DNA of 64,000 nucleotides from Tretioscincus oriximinensis (GCA_022410635.1 JAJVDF010000001.1:13533976-13597975), one strand, 5' to 3'; positions 1 to 12,243 are shown, counted from the stretch's first letter. Notes: generated by a model from the sequence alone, not told the origin. Numbers and translations: made by a program.

Positions 1-49
1 GACTTACCCACCTTTTTTGTTTTTCCTTCAGAATAGAACGCTGAGGATT

Positions 50-304
50 ATGNCTCATTCCAAATTTCTGCTCCTTCTCCTGATCTTCTTCCTAGCCAGG
101 ACATGCCTGTCCCTCAACAAGGCGGAATCCGACCTCCCAGGTATCAAAAGGGCTCTTCCTGACGATGACGTCATCCTGCAAAAGAGGGCTGATGGCCTAA
201 AAGAAGATGTATCTAAAGTCGTAAAGGATGCCCTTGAAATTCCAGAAAACATTTTAAAACCTACCGGACCTAAAAATCTTGTACCAGGTCTCTTAGGGCG
301 GTGA
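50..304 (+). CDS. Secreted peptide precursor, array copy A
   Basis: An 84-residue precursor read from one exon (acceptor AG at 30-31, exon from 32). I chose the ATG at 50 because it opens directly into a hydrophobic signal peptide (poly-Leu core, Phe-Phe, then Cys-Leu-Ser-Leu near the likely cleavage site) and aligns with the ATG of copy B. An acidic propeptide with two Lys-Arg sites (GIKR, ILQKR) follows. The last 38 residues or so form the putative mature peptide: a charged, helix-prone first half, then a Pro/Gly-rich end. It finishes Leu-Leu-Gly-Arg-stop, which would allow trimming and C-terminal amidation by the usual neuroendocrine route (inferred). There are no cysteines in the mature part, so it is not a disulfide-rich toxin or defensin. 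Codon 2 contains an N. I do not recognise the family. The promoter and first exon lie left of the window. Confidence 0.7.
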   Translation: MXHSKFLLLLLIFFLARTCLSLNKAESDLPGIKRALPDDDVILQKRADGLKEDVSKVVKDALEIPENILKPTGPKNLVPGLLGR

Positions 305-1695
305 AAGTAACATGTGTTAATAAGCAGGACGGTGCACAGAGACAAGACAAAGCTGGAGCACAACTACAAGGAAGGCCTTTTCTCTCCTTTCCTTTCTCTC
401 AAGATGGCACTGTATGCTGTATTGTAATTCTGTAAGGCTGCATTCTACCTAGCAGAAAGTAATCTGGCTTGGAAGAAGGAAGGGTGAATTCAGATTCGCT
501 TCATGTTTTTTCCTCCTCTCCAAACAATGTTTTCCAGCCTAACAAAGGAAATAGAATTTGGAGCGGAGCAACTTCTGTTTTTCCCGGACAGAGTATCTGG
601 CCCACACATTCCGGTGGCTAGAAATTCTGCACACTGCAACTTATTTGTAATTCTGGGTTGCTGTTTCCTCCCCTTCTCCTTTCTGGGCTGGTGGGCAGGA
701 CAGGCTCAGTCAGCAATGCGGCTTTCTTTTTACCTCCNGGGCAGAGGCCCCTGCTGCTTCAGGGCCCTTTAGCTCCCCCTCCCTAGGCTNGTTGGAGGAT
801 TGTCCATATCACCAGTGAGGGAGGGGAGAAAAAAACAAGCGTAAGGAAAACAAGAAAGCCCAAAGGAAAAAGAAGGAAAGAAGGGAGAACATGTACTTAG
901 AAACAACCTCAGAACCAACCAATGACCATTGATTAGGGGATGGGGAGGTTGTTCTCCACCATCTCCTCCTTCTCCTTCCTCTTCCTCTGCAGCAGCAGAT
1001 TCTTTTGCAGTAACAGCACAATCCCTGTAATCCAGTACAGTGCCTATTGGGGAAGCCTCCTTTTCTGCAATTCTGGAGTTGCATAATTACAGAAATATTA
1101 AAATTCTGTAATTATGCGACTACATGTGATGTTCATGTGATGTTACTTTTTCACATAACAATCAAACTGCAGCTAAAATGTTACTTTATATTAAATCAAA
1201 ATCCTTTTTATTGCTTCTTTCCTTAATAAATCAATACCAAATCATATGAGCAGAGCGGGAGTAGAAAGTAAAAATTCCTGTGCAGTTGGCAGTTTCAAAG
1301 CATGGACATTGGAGGACATGAGAAGATGGCTGCCCGGGTGCACGGAAGGAAGAATCCTCAGAATGTTGAGATTGNCTGGAATTTACAGTGACTGAAGGCT
1401 GCCTGACATGTGTTCTTGTCTTTGCCATAACAATGTTTAAGAGAGAGTGAAATTTGTTACAACCATAGAAATGTGGTTTTATAATGCTTTTGTGCTTTAG
1501 AGTAAAATGTAAGGTGACTCTCAGAAGCCAATCACAATTTTTGAAGGGAGGAAGAAACTTTGTACATGAGAGTTATGGGTATAAAAATAATTTTGGGGTA
1601 ATTAAAAGTTATGTCTATTACCATGATTTATTACCATGTTTTAGTGCATTCTTTTCTGCAGAATCATAAAAATAAAACATTCTATTTTTTCTTTC
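305..1695 (+). other. 3' UTR and downstream flank of peptide copy A
   Basis: This non-coding stretch matches 7334-8665 very closely: 376-480 is identical in copy B, and 808-1060 differs at only a couple of positions. It contains a pyrimidine-rich tract (955-1010). An AATAAA at 1671-1676 is shared with copy B, so it is the likely polyadenylation signal. That would give a long 3' UTR of about 1.35 kb (inferred). Confidence 0.5.
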
Positions 1696-3230
1696 ATTAA
1701 GTTTTGTCTGGATTTTATTTTACCCATCTTCCTTGGGGTTAATCTCTTAATTGTCACTTGGAGATTCATCAGTGCAACGTACAGAATTTTGGAAAATAGG
1801 TTTCCCCAATAGGGACTGAATTGTGATTTTGGTGATCATGAATACACTACAACAGAAAGCTGAGATTGAAAGCAAGGNGCTTAGCAATTTTCCCCATCTT
1901 TTGTTCCCCTTTCACCCGGCAAAGTATTTTGGCCATGTGTCTGATCAGAAGTACAAGCTGAAGGAACAGATAAAAGGCATTGGTAATGCACCCCTCGCTG
2001 GAAATTCCACTGTTGTCATTGGCCAGATGGGAGTTTAAACCCAACCCTTTTCTCTCCTTACACCATACCATGTCCACATTTAGTTTGCAGTGGACTGATT
2101 ATTATAAAAATCTAGGATTCGCAATTCTAAAATCATTGCAAGAGCTGACCATTTCACTTCAGTTCTTTGGGGAGAATTTCCAGAAACTCTNTGTTCCCAT
2201 GGGGCCAGTCAAGCCCATCAAGCTACATAATGTTTGTTATTATATAATGTTTGTTATTACTGCCACACCAAAAGGAAAATGGGAAACACTTTGCCCTGTA
2301 CCATTTCTACAGGCACCTTTCATCTGAGNGATGTTTGCTCAGAAAACCAACACAAGTGTGGAGTATCCCAATTCTGTGCTCCAGTGAGAGTAGGTCTGTC
2401 AGAATGCCCACCTGCTGATTCAGATGCATCACCCAACAGGGCATGGATAGAAACCTCATCCTGGCCAATGGCCAAGAAGGGAGGTGCTGTNAGGGGTGGC
2501 AGTGTACCACCATTCTGCCTCCCACTGTGCTCTAATCTCGTTCAGAAAACAGCTGATCTCTGCAGTTTCATGTTTCCATAGAATTGAGATGGTGGTTGTG
2601 AATGAAATAAGGGTTGTGATGCCAGTCATACACATTTTGTTCAATTTCTCATTTCTGGAAATTGAGNTTCCATTTGGGTGTGGTTATGGAGCGGGATTCC
2701 AGGGCTAGATGTTTGGCTCAAGCCCACGCTGTTCACAGCAACAAATGAACATTTTCCCTCCCAATGGAGGTGGAGATGACTCCAAGCACAGTGCTCCCTC
2801 ACCCATGCCCATGGGAAGCCCAGCATGGGTGTGTGTATCATGATTTCACTAGGTGGGAGCTTATGCATTTATTTCTGCAATTATGGTAATTGGGATTTGT
2901 GCAAAAGTACATGCTCAAAGTGGATTTTTGCACAATTCCAAGTTGCATAGTTGTAGAAATAAATGCATAATCTCCCTCCCTGTGGAGTCATGTGGATTTA
3001 TTCTTGAAACTATGCAATTCGGGAATTGCGGAAAACTCACTGGTAACAAAACTAAGGTACGCTGATACCTTAATGGAACAGGGAAACAGAAAACGGAGGG
3101 GCCTAATTACACCTTTGTGCAATTCCAGATATGGTGGTTATATTCAGCCCTATTGCAGCACCCATGTTTTTATCCATTTCTTTCTTCTACAATTTTGCAA
3201 AGAATTTAACTGATTTCGTATTCCACGAAT
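1696..3230. repeat. Remainder of tandem unit A
   Basis: This continues the segment duplicated at about 8666-10880. Relative to unit B it lacks the CR1 at 9462-9886 and the MITE at 10262-10655, and it has small deletions (for example near 2145). A short frame at 1823-2038 is also open in unit B, but its substitutions look neutral, so I do not call it a gene. Confidence 0.7.
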
Positions 3231-4290
3231 TGTGGGTGCTTTTCATATAAACGTAACTATTGATCGATCTTTTTTTGCCAAATATATCTAGTTGTTTCTT
3301 TTTTCCAATAATTCCTAATTCTTCTGGACTTTGAGATTTTATGTAATTCTTGCATTTTCACTTATCAATGTTTTTCCCCCATTCCATTATATTCTTAATG
3401 AGCTTTCCAAACTAATACATTGGCCCCTAAACACTGCTTTCCCTGCTATTTTCTTTATGAATTGTTTTTTATTTGTGTTGCTTGTGTATAAACTCATCAA
3501 ATAAGTTCTTCACTATTAAATTTCCCTCATCTCATGAGCCATCTTCCTTCTCTATCCTTTTTTATTTTTTCTAATTGAAAATTAAATATGGATTTCATCA
3601 TAATTTGAGGTGCCTCTTGATTCAAAACAAATAGGCAAATTATGATTTTTAATCAGAGGAGAATTATCACTTTGTTTTCGCGGGTCTTGCAGTAGGAAAA
3701 TAGAGGCTTTGAGTCTATTGGCCAAATCAATTAATTTACTTCTTTTGGTTTGCAAATTTAATGAAATGCAAGTTATTTTTACAGAAAATGTGTTTATATA
3801 TTCCATTATTGTAGTCCTTAAAATTGTTTCCTATATTTTTCCACCAAGTCCAATCCATTCACATGTCCCTCCCCGCCAGCTCTCGAGCTCACTCTCACAA
3901 GAGGGTCAATTGAAGGACTTAGCACTCTCTTGGTTGCCTCTTGCATGGGAGCTCATTGAAAGAAGCACTGTCGTAGCTTGTTAATCTTTTTAGAGATTTT
4001 TTTCTTTTATGCTTTCTTTCAAGAACTTCATTATAATGTCGTCTGTGGTAGATTGCCTCCTGAAATTCAGTGGATGTGTTCGATGTCATCTGACTCAATT
4101 TGTATTCCCTGGGTCTTGATCCAGTCAATTATTTTTTCTTTCAGATTGTCTTTTAAAGTTGTAGAAATCCCTCAAAGTCTAATGTTGGCTCTTGTGGATT
4201 TGTTCTCAAGACTGGATATTTTAGAAGTAAGTTGTTCTATTATTTCTTTATTGGTCTTTTCTCCTTTTTCCAAGAGTTAGGTTTTTATAT
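3230..4290 (-). mobile_element. L1-type LINE relic, ORF1 end and ORF2 start
   Basis: Read on the minus strand, broken frames give first an L1 ORF1-like segment (a coiled region, then a motif resembling the conserved NIRL-GI of ORF1). A frame at 3582-3806 follows that matches the start of an L1 ORF2 endonuclease (ITCISLNLQTKRSKLIDLAN, then a Leu-Gln-Asp stretch at the usual LQE position). Several stops interrupt both parts, so it is dead. It is absent from units B and C and therefore postdates the duplication or was lost from them. Confidence 0.55.
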
Positions 4291-4416
4291 GGTTTTCATC
4301 CAAGGTATGTTGCTATCCTTTTAAAGCCACTTCGTATCCTTTAAAGGGTTTTTTCTAAGCCGTCTAGTTTGTTTATTTGTGTCACTTCACCCACTATCGC
4401 TGTTTGTCCCCGAAGA

Positions 4417-4613
4417 AGAAGAAGGAGAAGGGGAAGGGGATGGAGATGGAGACAATGGAGATGACGGAGACGACGACGAAGATGATGACGAAGATGACGA
4501 AGACGACGACGAAGACGAAGACGAAGAAGACAACGAAGACGACGACGAAGATGATGACGAAGACGACGACGAAGACGACAAAGAAGATGACGAAGAAGAC
4601 GAAATTTTTAAAT
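4417..4613. repeat. GAA/GAC/GAT trinucleotide microsatellite
   Basis: This is an imperfect array of GAA, GAC and GAT triplets, with GAG-rich units at its start. The Asp/Glu-rich frame it encodes on the plus strand, and the poly-Ser frame on the minus strand, follow from the triplet period. It follows SINE-like sequence at 4320-4400. Confidence 0.85.
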
Positions 4614-5388
4614 AGCTGGGTTGGCCAGAGCTATAGGCTAGAAAAAAGTGCTCACCTTCCTGACGTATGACACAGGGCTTCTAAACCTCTCCCAGATGAG
4701 AGATCATTTCCTTAGCAACTGAGCCATTTCATTAGCAACTGTGCCTACAACCAGCAACTTATGCAGTTTCACAATTATGGGGTTTTCTTGTATTTGTGCT
4801 TCTTCAAATTGTCCTTTGCAATACCATCATCTTTGCTAATGGCGTCTTTGATAAAGATGTTCCCACTGGTCTACTTACTGTTCACTGCTGTTTCTTTTGT
4901 ACCTCATCTAATTTTCTGGCAAGCCTTTTGTTTAAGTCCGAAAGGGAATTTCTTCATCTTGCCACCAGTTTTAATTATTGAAATTTTCTTTTTTTGTATA
5001 ATTCTTATATTTGTTGAGAGATGGGTTCAGACAGAGAACNAAGAACATCTTGATTCTAACAACCTATCCGCCATCTCCCTTCTTTCCTTGCCCCCAATTG
5101 TGAGGAATACTAAAATAACTCTGGCCAACCCTGATCTACATGCCATTGCTAACTTATGGATCAAGGTTGAAGAAGGAATTCCAAACCAGCAAAGCAACAT
5201 TTAATGAGAATGTTGAATCAATGAGTATCGTCAAGTCTCATCCTGCCTGCTGATATGCTATTCAAACTTAATGTATTAACCTTATGGGTATCAACCCATT
5301 ATCTGTATGGCTGTGGATGGGGAAAAGTAATGAACTTGAGCTATACNTAAAAGGACAACAAGAAATCATCACACCAAGATACATATTG
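4614..5388. other. Inter-unit DNA of the peptide array
   Basis: No gene is visible. 4614-4740 is homologous to 13865-13990, downstream of the dead copy C. 5100-5388 is homologous to 11345-11985, upstream of copy C. These matches fix the order of the tandem units and show that an L1 has since split the upstream region of copy B. Confidence 0.6.
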
Positions 5389-6515
5389 GCTCTAATAAAA
5401 TTACATACAGATGTTGAAAAGGAAAGGAGTAAGAATTATTCAGGATTTATATGATGATAGAGGGGTACCATGGACGATAGAGAGGTTACGAGAGATGAGA
5501 GAAACACCATTACAATGGATAACAGAAGCTGCAATATACAATTTTATAAATAAACCAATAATAATACAAAAAATGAGAGAGGCACCATCAGAATACGAAA
5601 AATTAATACATAGAAAATTACAAGGTGAAAAATCATTAGNAGGAATANTATATAGATTAATAAACAAANACAGATATAAAAATTATGAAAGCATAAAACA
5701 AAGGTGGANGCAGGACTTAGATANGAATGATGAAAATTGGGAAAAGTGGAGAAATGAATATCTTTTAATTAAATATAACAAATTTAGAGAAGTGGAACTG
5801 AAATTAATGACAAAGTGGTATAGAACTCCCAGTCAATTATCACATATGCTTAATATATCATCATTGTGTTGGCATTGTGGTACAGATACAGGGACTTATA
5901 TGCATATGTGGTNTGATTGCAGAGAAGTAAAGAAGTATTGGGAGGAGATAACAGGGGAACTTACAAACATACTTCAGGTAAACATCCCTGTGGTGAAGGA
6001 GGTCCTTATAGGAAATAAGAATTTAAGACAAATAGAGCGGGATAAGGTATATATACTTAAGCAAGGGATAAGGGCAGCTCATATTCAGATTGCAAGGGGA
6101 TGGAAAGATAAAGAAAAATGGACCATGGAAGCCTGGTATGATTATATGGCAGAAATTGTACTCTTTGACTTTTTAAGGGAAAGAAGGCTAAGAAGATTGG
6201 GAATTACACTTCATCTAATATGGGAGAAAAAATGGAGGGCCTTCATTTCCTATGTGATATTTCATAAGATGTANTCACCCACGGCATTTACAATATACTG
6301 GATTTTGGATTTGAAAAGATTTACGTAAGATTGTGNNGGATATCCTNNAGNNGGGGGGGGNNGGNNGGGGNNNNNNTTTTTGGTGAGGTGGAGGGGACTT
6401 TTTATTGAATGGCATGTATAGAGAAATGGATGATTTCAATGTGTATTTTACATATGTGTATTTTACAATGTCATACTTTATAAATATCAATAAAAATATA
6501 CTTTCAAAAAAAAAA
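5389..6515 (+). mobile_element. L1-type LINE, 3' half of ORF2
   Basis: An open frame at 5411-6328 (305 residues, several N codons) reads as the C-terminal part of an L1/Tx1-clade ORF2. It has the region after the reverse transcriptase (KWYRTPSQLSHM) and then a Cys-rich motif CWHCGTDTGTYMHMW with a following Cys. The element ends in a short poly-A run (6506-6515). Homology to 11930-11985 resumes immediately afterwards, so the boundaries are well bracketed. It is a 5'-truncated, non-autonomous copy. Clustered Ns at 6336-6376 mark poor sequence. Confidence 0.85.
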
Positions 6516-6779
6516 TGGTTCCCATTACTATTAAAGATAGAATCCCAGCATAGATTGTCTAGTGTAGTTTTGTGCATCATAAAACACACTAGTAATGCTA
6601 ACCTTTTAACCACCAGATGTACTCCAATAGGTACATTTATTACTTGAATGCCCAAAGGAGTAAATTTAACTCTTTTTTTAGATCCCTTCTTGCTAATATG
6701 AGCAGGAATAATGTGAGCACAAAAATGAGGAAATGAATGTTGTATGATGTTTAGTTAGTTAACAAACTATAACGGGAGC
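6516..6779 (+). promoter_or_regulatory. Upstream region of peptide copy B
   Basis: About 260 bp align with 11985-12235, upstream of dead copy C. This shared upstream block ends at a TATA-like element. Conservation between units of different age suggests a promoter-proximal region, but individual factor sites cannot be assigned. Confidence 0.45.
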
Positions 6780-6787
6780 ATATAAAT
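6780..6787 (+). promoter_or_regulatory. TATA box, peptide copy B
   Basis: ATATAAAT sits about 260 bp before the coding exon and is kept at the equivalent place in copy C (12236-12243). Transcription would start near 6810. Confidence 0.5.
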
Positions 6788-6809
6788 GTGGAATTGGATG
6801 TTGTGCGAT

Positions 6810-6856
6810 TTTTATTAAGGTAACGAACAGACATTTGAATCTCGGCTTTACTGTTG
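6810..6856 (+). other. Probable non-coding exon 1 of copy B
   Basis: The interval from about 30 bp after the TATA box to a donor-like TTG|GTAACA at 6857 would form a short 5' untranslated exon spliced to the acceptor at 7038-7039. In copy C the donor reads AATAAC, which destroys the GT. This is inferred from spacing and splice consensus only. Confidence 0.35.
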
Positions 6857-7057
6857 GTAACAAACTGATATTTTATACTTACCACTTGTGCTTATTGAAA
6901 ATATCTCTTTTCGAACTTGGATCAGTATATTGGCATTTTGTCTGTCTCCTCCATGTCCTTCTGTTAATTGTCATCTATTGATGTAATTGTATCCTTATCC
7001 TTAATTTACTCAATTGATTCATTTCCATTTCTCCTTCAGAATAGAGGACTGAGGACT

Positions 7058-7333
7058 ATGGCTTATTCCAGATTTCTGCTTCTGCTCCTGATCTTCTTCC
7101 CAACCAAGATATGCTTGTCCCTCATCCTGGACAAGGCAGAATTCAACCTCCCTGGTATCAAAAGGGCTCTTCCTGATGACAATATCATCCTGCAAAAGAG
7201 GTTTGATGGCCTAACACAAGATAGCTCTAATGTTGTAAACGGTGCCCATAAAACAACAGTCAGCATTATCAAGACTAGACGCACTAAAAAACTAAGATAC
7301 TTCCGTATCCACCCCATGCCAGGTCGTGGGTAA
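7058..7333 (+). CDS. Secreted peptide precursor, array copy B
   Basis: A 91-residue precursor in one exon (pyrimidine tract and AG at 7038-7039, exon from 7040). The ATG at 7058 aligns with copy A; an in-frame upstream ATG at 6968 lies in the inferred intron and is not used here. The signal peptide has a poly-Leu and Ile-Phe-Phe core and a Cys before the cleavage region. The propeptide keeps the GIKR and ILQKR sites of copy A. The mature part differs strongly from copy A: after Asp-Gly-Leu it is polar, then very basic (TRRTKKLRYFR), and ends IHPMPGRG-stop. A further Lys-Lys and an Arg-Arg could allow more cleavage. A Gly-Arg is present, but a Gly follows it, so amidation is less certain than in copy A. 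There are no mature cysteines. Family not recognised. Confidence 0.72.
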   Translation: MAYSRFLLLLLIFFPTKICLSLILDKAEFNLPGIKRALPDDNIILQKRFDGLTQDSSNVVNGAHKTTVSIIKTRRTKKLRYFRIHPMPGRG

Positions 7334-8670
7334 TGTGTGCCAGTGAGCAGGACGGAGCACGGATTCAAGACAAAGCTGGAGCACCACTAGAAGAAAGGCC
7401 TTTTCTCTCCTTTCCTTTCTCTCAAGATGGCACTGTATGCTGTATTGTAATTCTGTAAGGCTGCATTCTACCTAGCAGAAAGTAATCTGGCTTGGAAGAA
7501 GTAACGGTGAATTCAGATTTGCTTCATTTTTTTTCATCCTCTCCAAAAAATGTTTTCCAGCCTAACAAAGGAAATAGAATTGAGAGCAACTTCTGNTTTC
7601 CCGGACAGAGTATCTGGCCCACGCATTCTGGTGGCTAGAAATTCTGCACACTACAACTTCTTTGAAATCCTGGCCTGCTCTTTCCTCCCATTCTCCTTTC
7701 TGAGCTGGTGGGCAGGACAGGCTCAGTCAGCAATGCGGCTTTCTTTTTACCTCCTGGGCAGAGGNCCCTGCTGCTTCAGGGTCCTTTAGCTCCCCCTNCC
7801 TAGGCTAGTTGGAGGATTGTCCATATCACCAGTGAGGGAGGGGAGAAAAAAACAAGCGTAAGGAAAACAAGAAAGCCCAAAGGAAAAAGAAGGAAAGAAG
7901 GGAGAACATGTACTTAGAAACAACCTCAGAACCAACCAATGACCATTGATTAGGGGGTGGGGGGGTTGTTCTCCACCATCTCCTCCTTCTCCTTCCTCTT
8001 CCTCTGCAGCAGCAGATTCTTTTGCAGTAACAGCACAATCCCTGTAATCCAGTACAGTGCCTATTGGGGAAGCCTCCTTTTCTGAATTCTAGAGTTGCAT
8101 AATCACAGAAATATTAAAATTCTGTTAATCAGAAATCAAACTGCAGCTAAAATATTACTTTATAGTAAATCAAAATCCTTTTTACTGCTTCTTTCCTTAA
8201 TAAATCAATACAAATCATATGAGCAGAGNGGGAGTAGAAAGTTAAAATTCCTGTGCAGTTGGCAATTTCAAAGCAAGGACATTGGAGGACATAAGAAGAT
8301 GGCTGCCCGGGTGCATGGAAGGAAGAATCCTCAGAATATTGAGATCGCCTGGAATTTACGGTGACTGAAGGCTGCCTGACATGTGTTCTCGTCTTTGCCA
8401 TAACAATGTTTAAGAGAGAGTGAAATTTGTTACAACCATAGAAATGTGGTTTTATAATGCTTTTGTGCTTTAGAGTAAAATGTAAGGTGACTCCAGAAAC
8501 CAATCACAATTTTTGAAGGGAGGAAGAAACTTTGTACATGAGAGTTGTGGGTATAAAAATAATTTTGGGTAATTAAAAGTTATGTCTGTTACCATGATTT
8601 ATTACCATGCTTTAGTACATCCTTTTCTGCAGAATCATAAAAATAAAACATTCTATTTNTTATTTCATTA
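7334..8670 (+). other. 3' UTR and flank of peptide copy B
   Basis: This is the close paralogue of 305-1695, with small indels (for example 8 bp near 7582 and a roughly 40-bp loss near 8125). The AATAAA at 8642-8647 matches the one in copy A. Confidence 0.5.
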
Positions 8671-9461
8671 AATTTTGTCTGGATTTTATTTTAACCATCT
8701 TCCTTGGGGTTAATCTCTTAATTGTCCTTCGGGGATTCATCAGTGCAACATACAGAATTTTGGAAAATAGGTTTCCCCAATAGGGACTGAATTGTGATTT
8801 TAATGATCATGAATACACTACAACAGAAAGCTGAGATTGAAAGCAAGGAGCTTAGCAATTTTCCCCATCTTTTGTTCCCCTTTCACCCGGCAAGGTACTT
8901 TGGCCATGTGTCTGATCAGAAGTACAAGCTGAAGGAACAGATAAAAGGCATTGGTAATGCACCCCTCGCTGGAAATTCCACTGTTGTCGTTGGCCAGATG
9001 GGAGTTTAAACCCAACCCTTTTCTCTCCTTACACCAAACCATGTCCAGATTTAGTGTGCAGAGGACTGATTATTATAAAAATCTAGGATTTGCAATTCTA
9101 AAATCATTGCGAGAGCTGAATTAAACCTAATAGCTTTTGTGACCATTTTACCTCACTTCTTTAGGGAGAATTTCCAGAAACTCTGTGTTCCCATGGGGCT
9201 AGCCAAAGGCCAAACAATTTTCGTTTTGAATTAAACAAAAAAACAGTGAGACCAGTGAATGTTGACCCTGTTTTAACTCCAGTGGGAACGGGGCCCAAGT
9301 GCTTTTGATTTACCAGCCCATCAAGCTACATAATATTTGTTATTATATAATGTTTGTTATTACTACCCCACAAAAAAGAAAATGGGAAACACTTTGCCCT
9401 GTACCATTTGTACCTTTCATCTGAGCAATATTTGCTCAGAAAACCAACACAAATGCGGAGT
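8671..9461. repeat. Tandem unit B, distal flank
   Basis: Homologous to 1696-2360 in unit A and more complete than it, since 9115-9150 and 9205-9310 have no counterpart in A. No gene is seen. Confidence 0.65.
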
Positions 9462-9886
9462 GAAAAAATGTTTTCTCTATCACACAACACAAGGACCAGA
9501 GGGCACTCCTTAAAACTGTTGGGTAGAAAAGTGAGAACAGACAAAGGAAAGTATTTTTTCACCCAGAGGGTCATCGGCCTGTGGAATTTACTTCCTGAAG
9601 AGGTGGTGGTAGCTAACAGCTTGGATAGTTTCAAGACAGGACTAGACAGGTTTATGGACATCAAGGGTATAAATGGATACTAGGATGAATGTCTGGATGT
9701 TGCCTCTGGGATACAGCAACAGGCAGGACTCCGGAAATACCATTTGCAGGGAATCATGAACAGGGGCATATTTTGCTTTCCTCTGTTCAGACTGCCCAGG
9801 TCCATCTGGTGGGACTCTGTGTGACACAGAATGCTGGACTTGATGGGCTGTGGCCTGATCCAGTATGGCTCTTCTTATGTTCTTAG
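9462..9886 (+). mobile_element. CR1 LINE, 3' end
   Basis: An open frame encodes the end of CR1 ORF2 (SLSHNTRTRGHSLKL, then YFFTQRVIGLWNLLPEEVVV). The usual CR1 3' region and the TTATGTTCTTA end follow. It is missing from the matching site in unit A (near 2362), so it inserted into unit B after duplication or was precisely lost from A. Confidence 0.88.
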
Positions 9887-10261
9887 GTAGTATCCCATTT
9901 CTGTGCTCCAGCTATGATTTGCCTGTAGTGAGACTAGGCTTGTCAGAATGCCCCCCAGCTGATCCAGATGCATCGCCCAAAAGGGCATGGGTAGAAANCT
10001 CATCCTGGTCAATGGCCAAAAAGGGAGATGCTGTGAGGGGTGGCAGTGTACCAGAACATTTTGGGGTATAAATACCGCANACTTTTTTTACTTTAAAAAT
10101 CCCTAGGTTTTGTGCAATTTCTCACTTCTGGAAATTGGACTTCCTCTCTGATTATGGAGTGGGATTCTATGGTTAGGTGTTTGGCTTGCTCCCCCAACTA
10201 TGCCTATGGGAAGCCTAGCATGGAGGGGGTGTCATGATTTCTTTCTGCATTTATTTCTTTC

Positions 10262-10655
10262 AGCTGACTAGATTATCTNTTTTGGGGACGGAAACCCAGT
10301 TTGGGGGTGTCTACCCCGCCCTCCCGGAGGGGCGCCATTTCCCCCGTTTTTGCTGAGAAAAAAAATGAAAAAATGTGAAAAGAAAATACAATGCACCACT
10401 CCTAGGGGTCTCTTGCAACCGGGGCCAGCTCCTGAAGGCACCCTCCCCACTGTAAAAAAATAAAAAAATTCTGATGCACTCCAAAAATTCTCACACAGAT
10501 TAAAAATTCTCACACACTTAAAAAATTCTCACATGCTTCACAGATTTCTCGGGCGGGAATGCATGTTGGTGGGTAATTTGCATATTTATTAATATGCAAA
10601 TTATCATGAACATTAATTACCCCNGTTTGGGCTTCAGAAAAATCTGGTCATTCTA
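10262..10655 (+). mobile_element. MITE of the TAGACTGACCAGAT family, copy 1
   Basis: This shares its whole layout with 28139-29528 and 62249-62815: terminal inverted repeats close to TAGRCTGACCAGAT, a G-rich start, an inner block with CACCACT..AGGGG and a GGGCCAGCTCCTGAAGGCACC motif, AT-rich ATTCTCACA repeats, and an end rich in TTAAT/ATGCAAAT. The left end is decayed. Unit A lacks it at the corresponding site. Confidence 0.7.
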
Positions 10656-11868
<1,213 letters not shown>

Positions 11869-12235
11869 GTATCAACCCATTGCCCACATGGTTGTGAATA
11901 GAGTGTGTTAATGAACCTGTGCTACACAAGAAAGGACAATAAGAAATCATCACACCAGGCAGCATATTGAATCTTTTAAAATGGTTCCTATTACTTTTAA
12001 AAATGAAACCATAGCATGGATTCCCTTACTATAGATTTGTGCCTCTTAAAATACACTGGTAATGTTTATTTTTAACCTACTGGATAGACCNCAAAGGCCA
12101 CATCTATTACTTGACTGCCCAAAGGAGTAACTTTTAATCTTATTTAGAACCTCTTCCTACTAATACGAGCAGGAATAATATGAACATAAAAATGACAAAA
12201 TNGAAGTTGGGTGATGTTAACAAACTAACGTGGGC
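11869..12235 (+). promoter_or_regulatory. Upstream region of dead peptide copy C
   Basis: Homologous to 5285-5388 joined to 6516-6779, that is, the B upstream region without the L1. This supports the L1 boundaries. It ends at the TATA-like element at 12236-12243. Confidence 0.45.
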
Positions 12236-12243
12236 ATATAAAT
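12236..12243 (+). promoter_or_regulatory. TATA-like element of copy C
   Basis: ATATAAAT at the same relative place as in copy B. The donor-like site downstream is mutated (AATAAC near 12312), so the first intron could no longer be spliced there. Confidence 0.4.

Noticed and set aside
1823..2038. 71-codon frame shared with 8794-9009
   Set aside because: It is open in both units, but about three of five differences change amino acids and the surrounding DNA is equally similar, so it looks like neutral duplication.
4379..4670. Very acidic and Thr/Met/Lys-rich open frames
   Set aside because: They follow from the GAA/GAC/GAT triplet microsatellite; no splice sites or conservation.
5411..6328. 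305-codon frame as a host gene
   Set aside because: The motifs are those of an L1/Tx1 ORF2 C-terminus, and the segment ends in poly-A inside array-unit homology.
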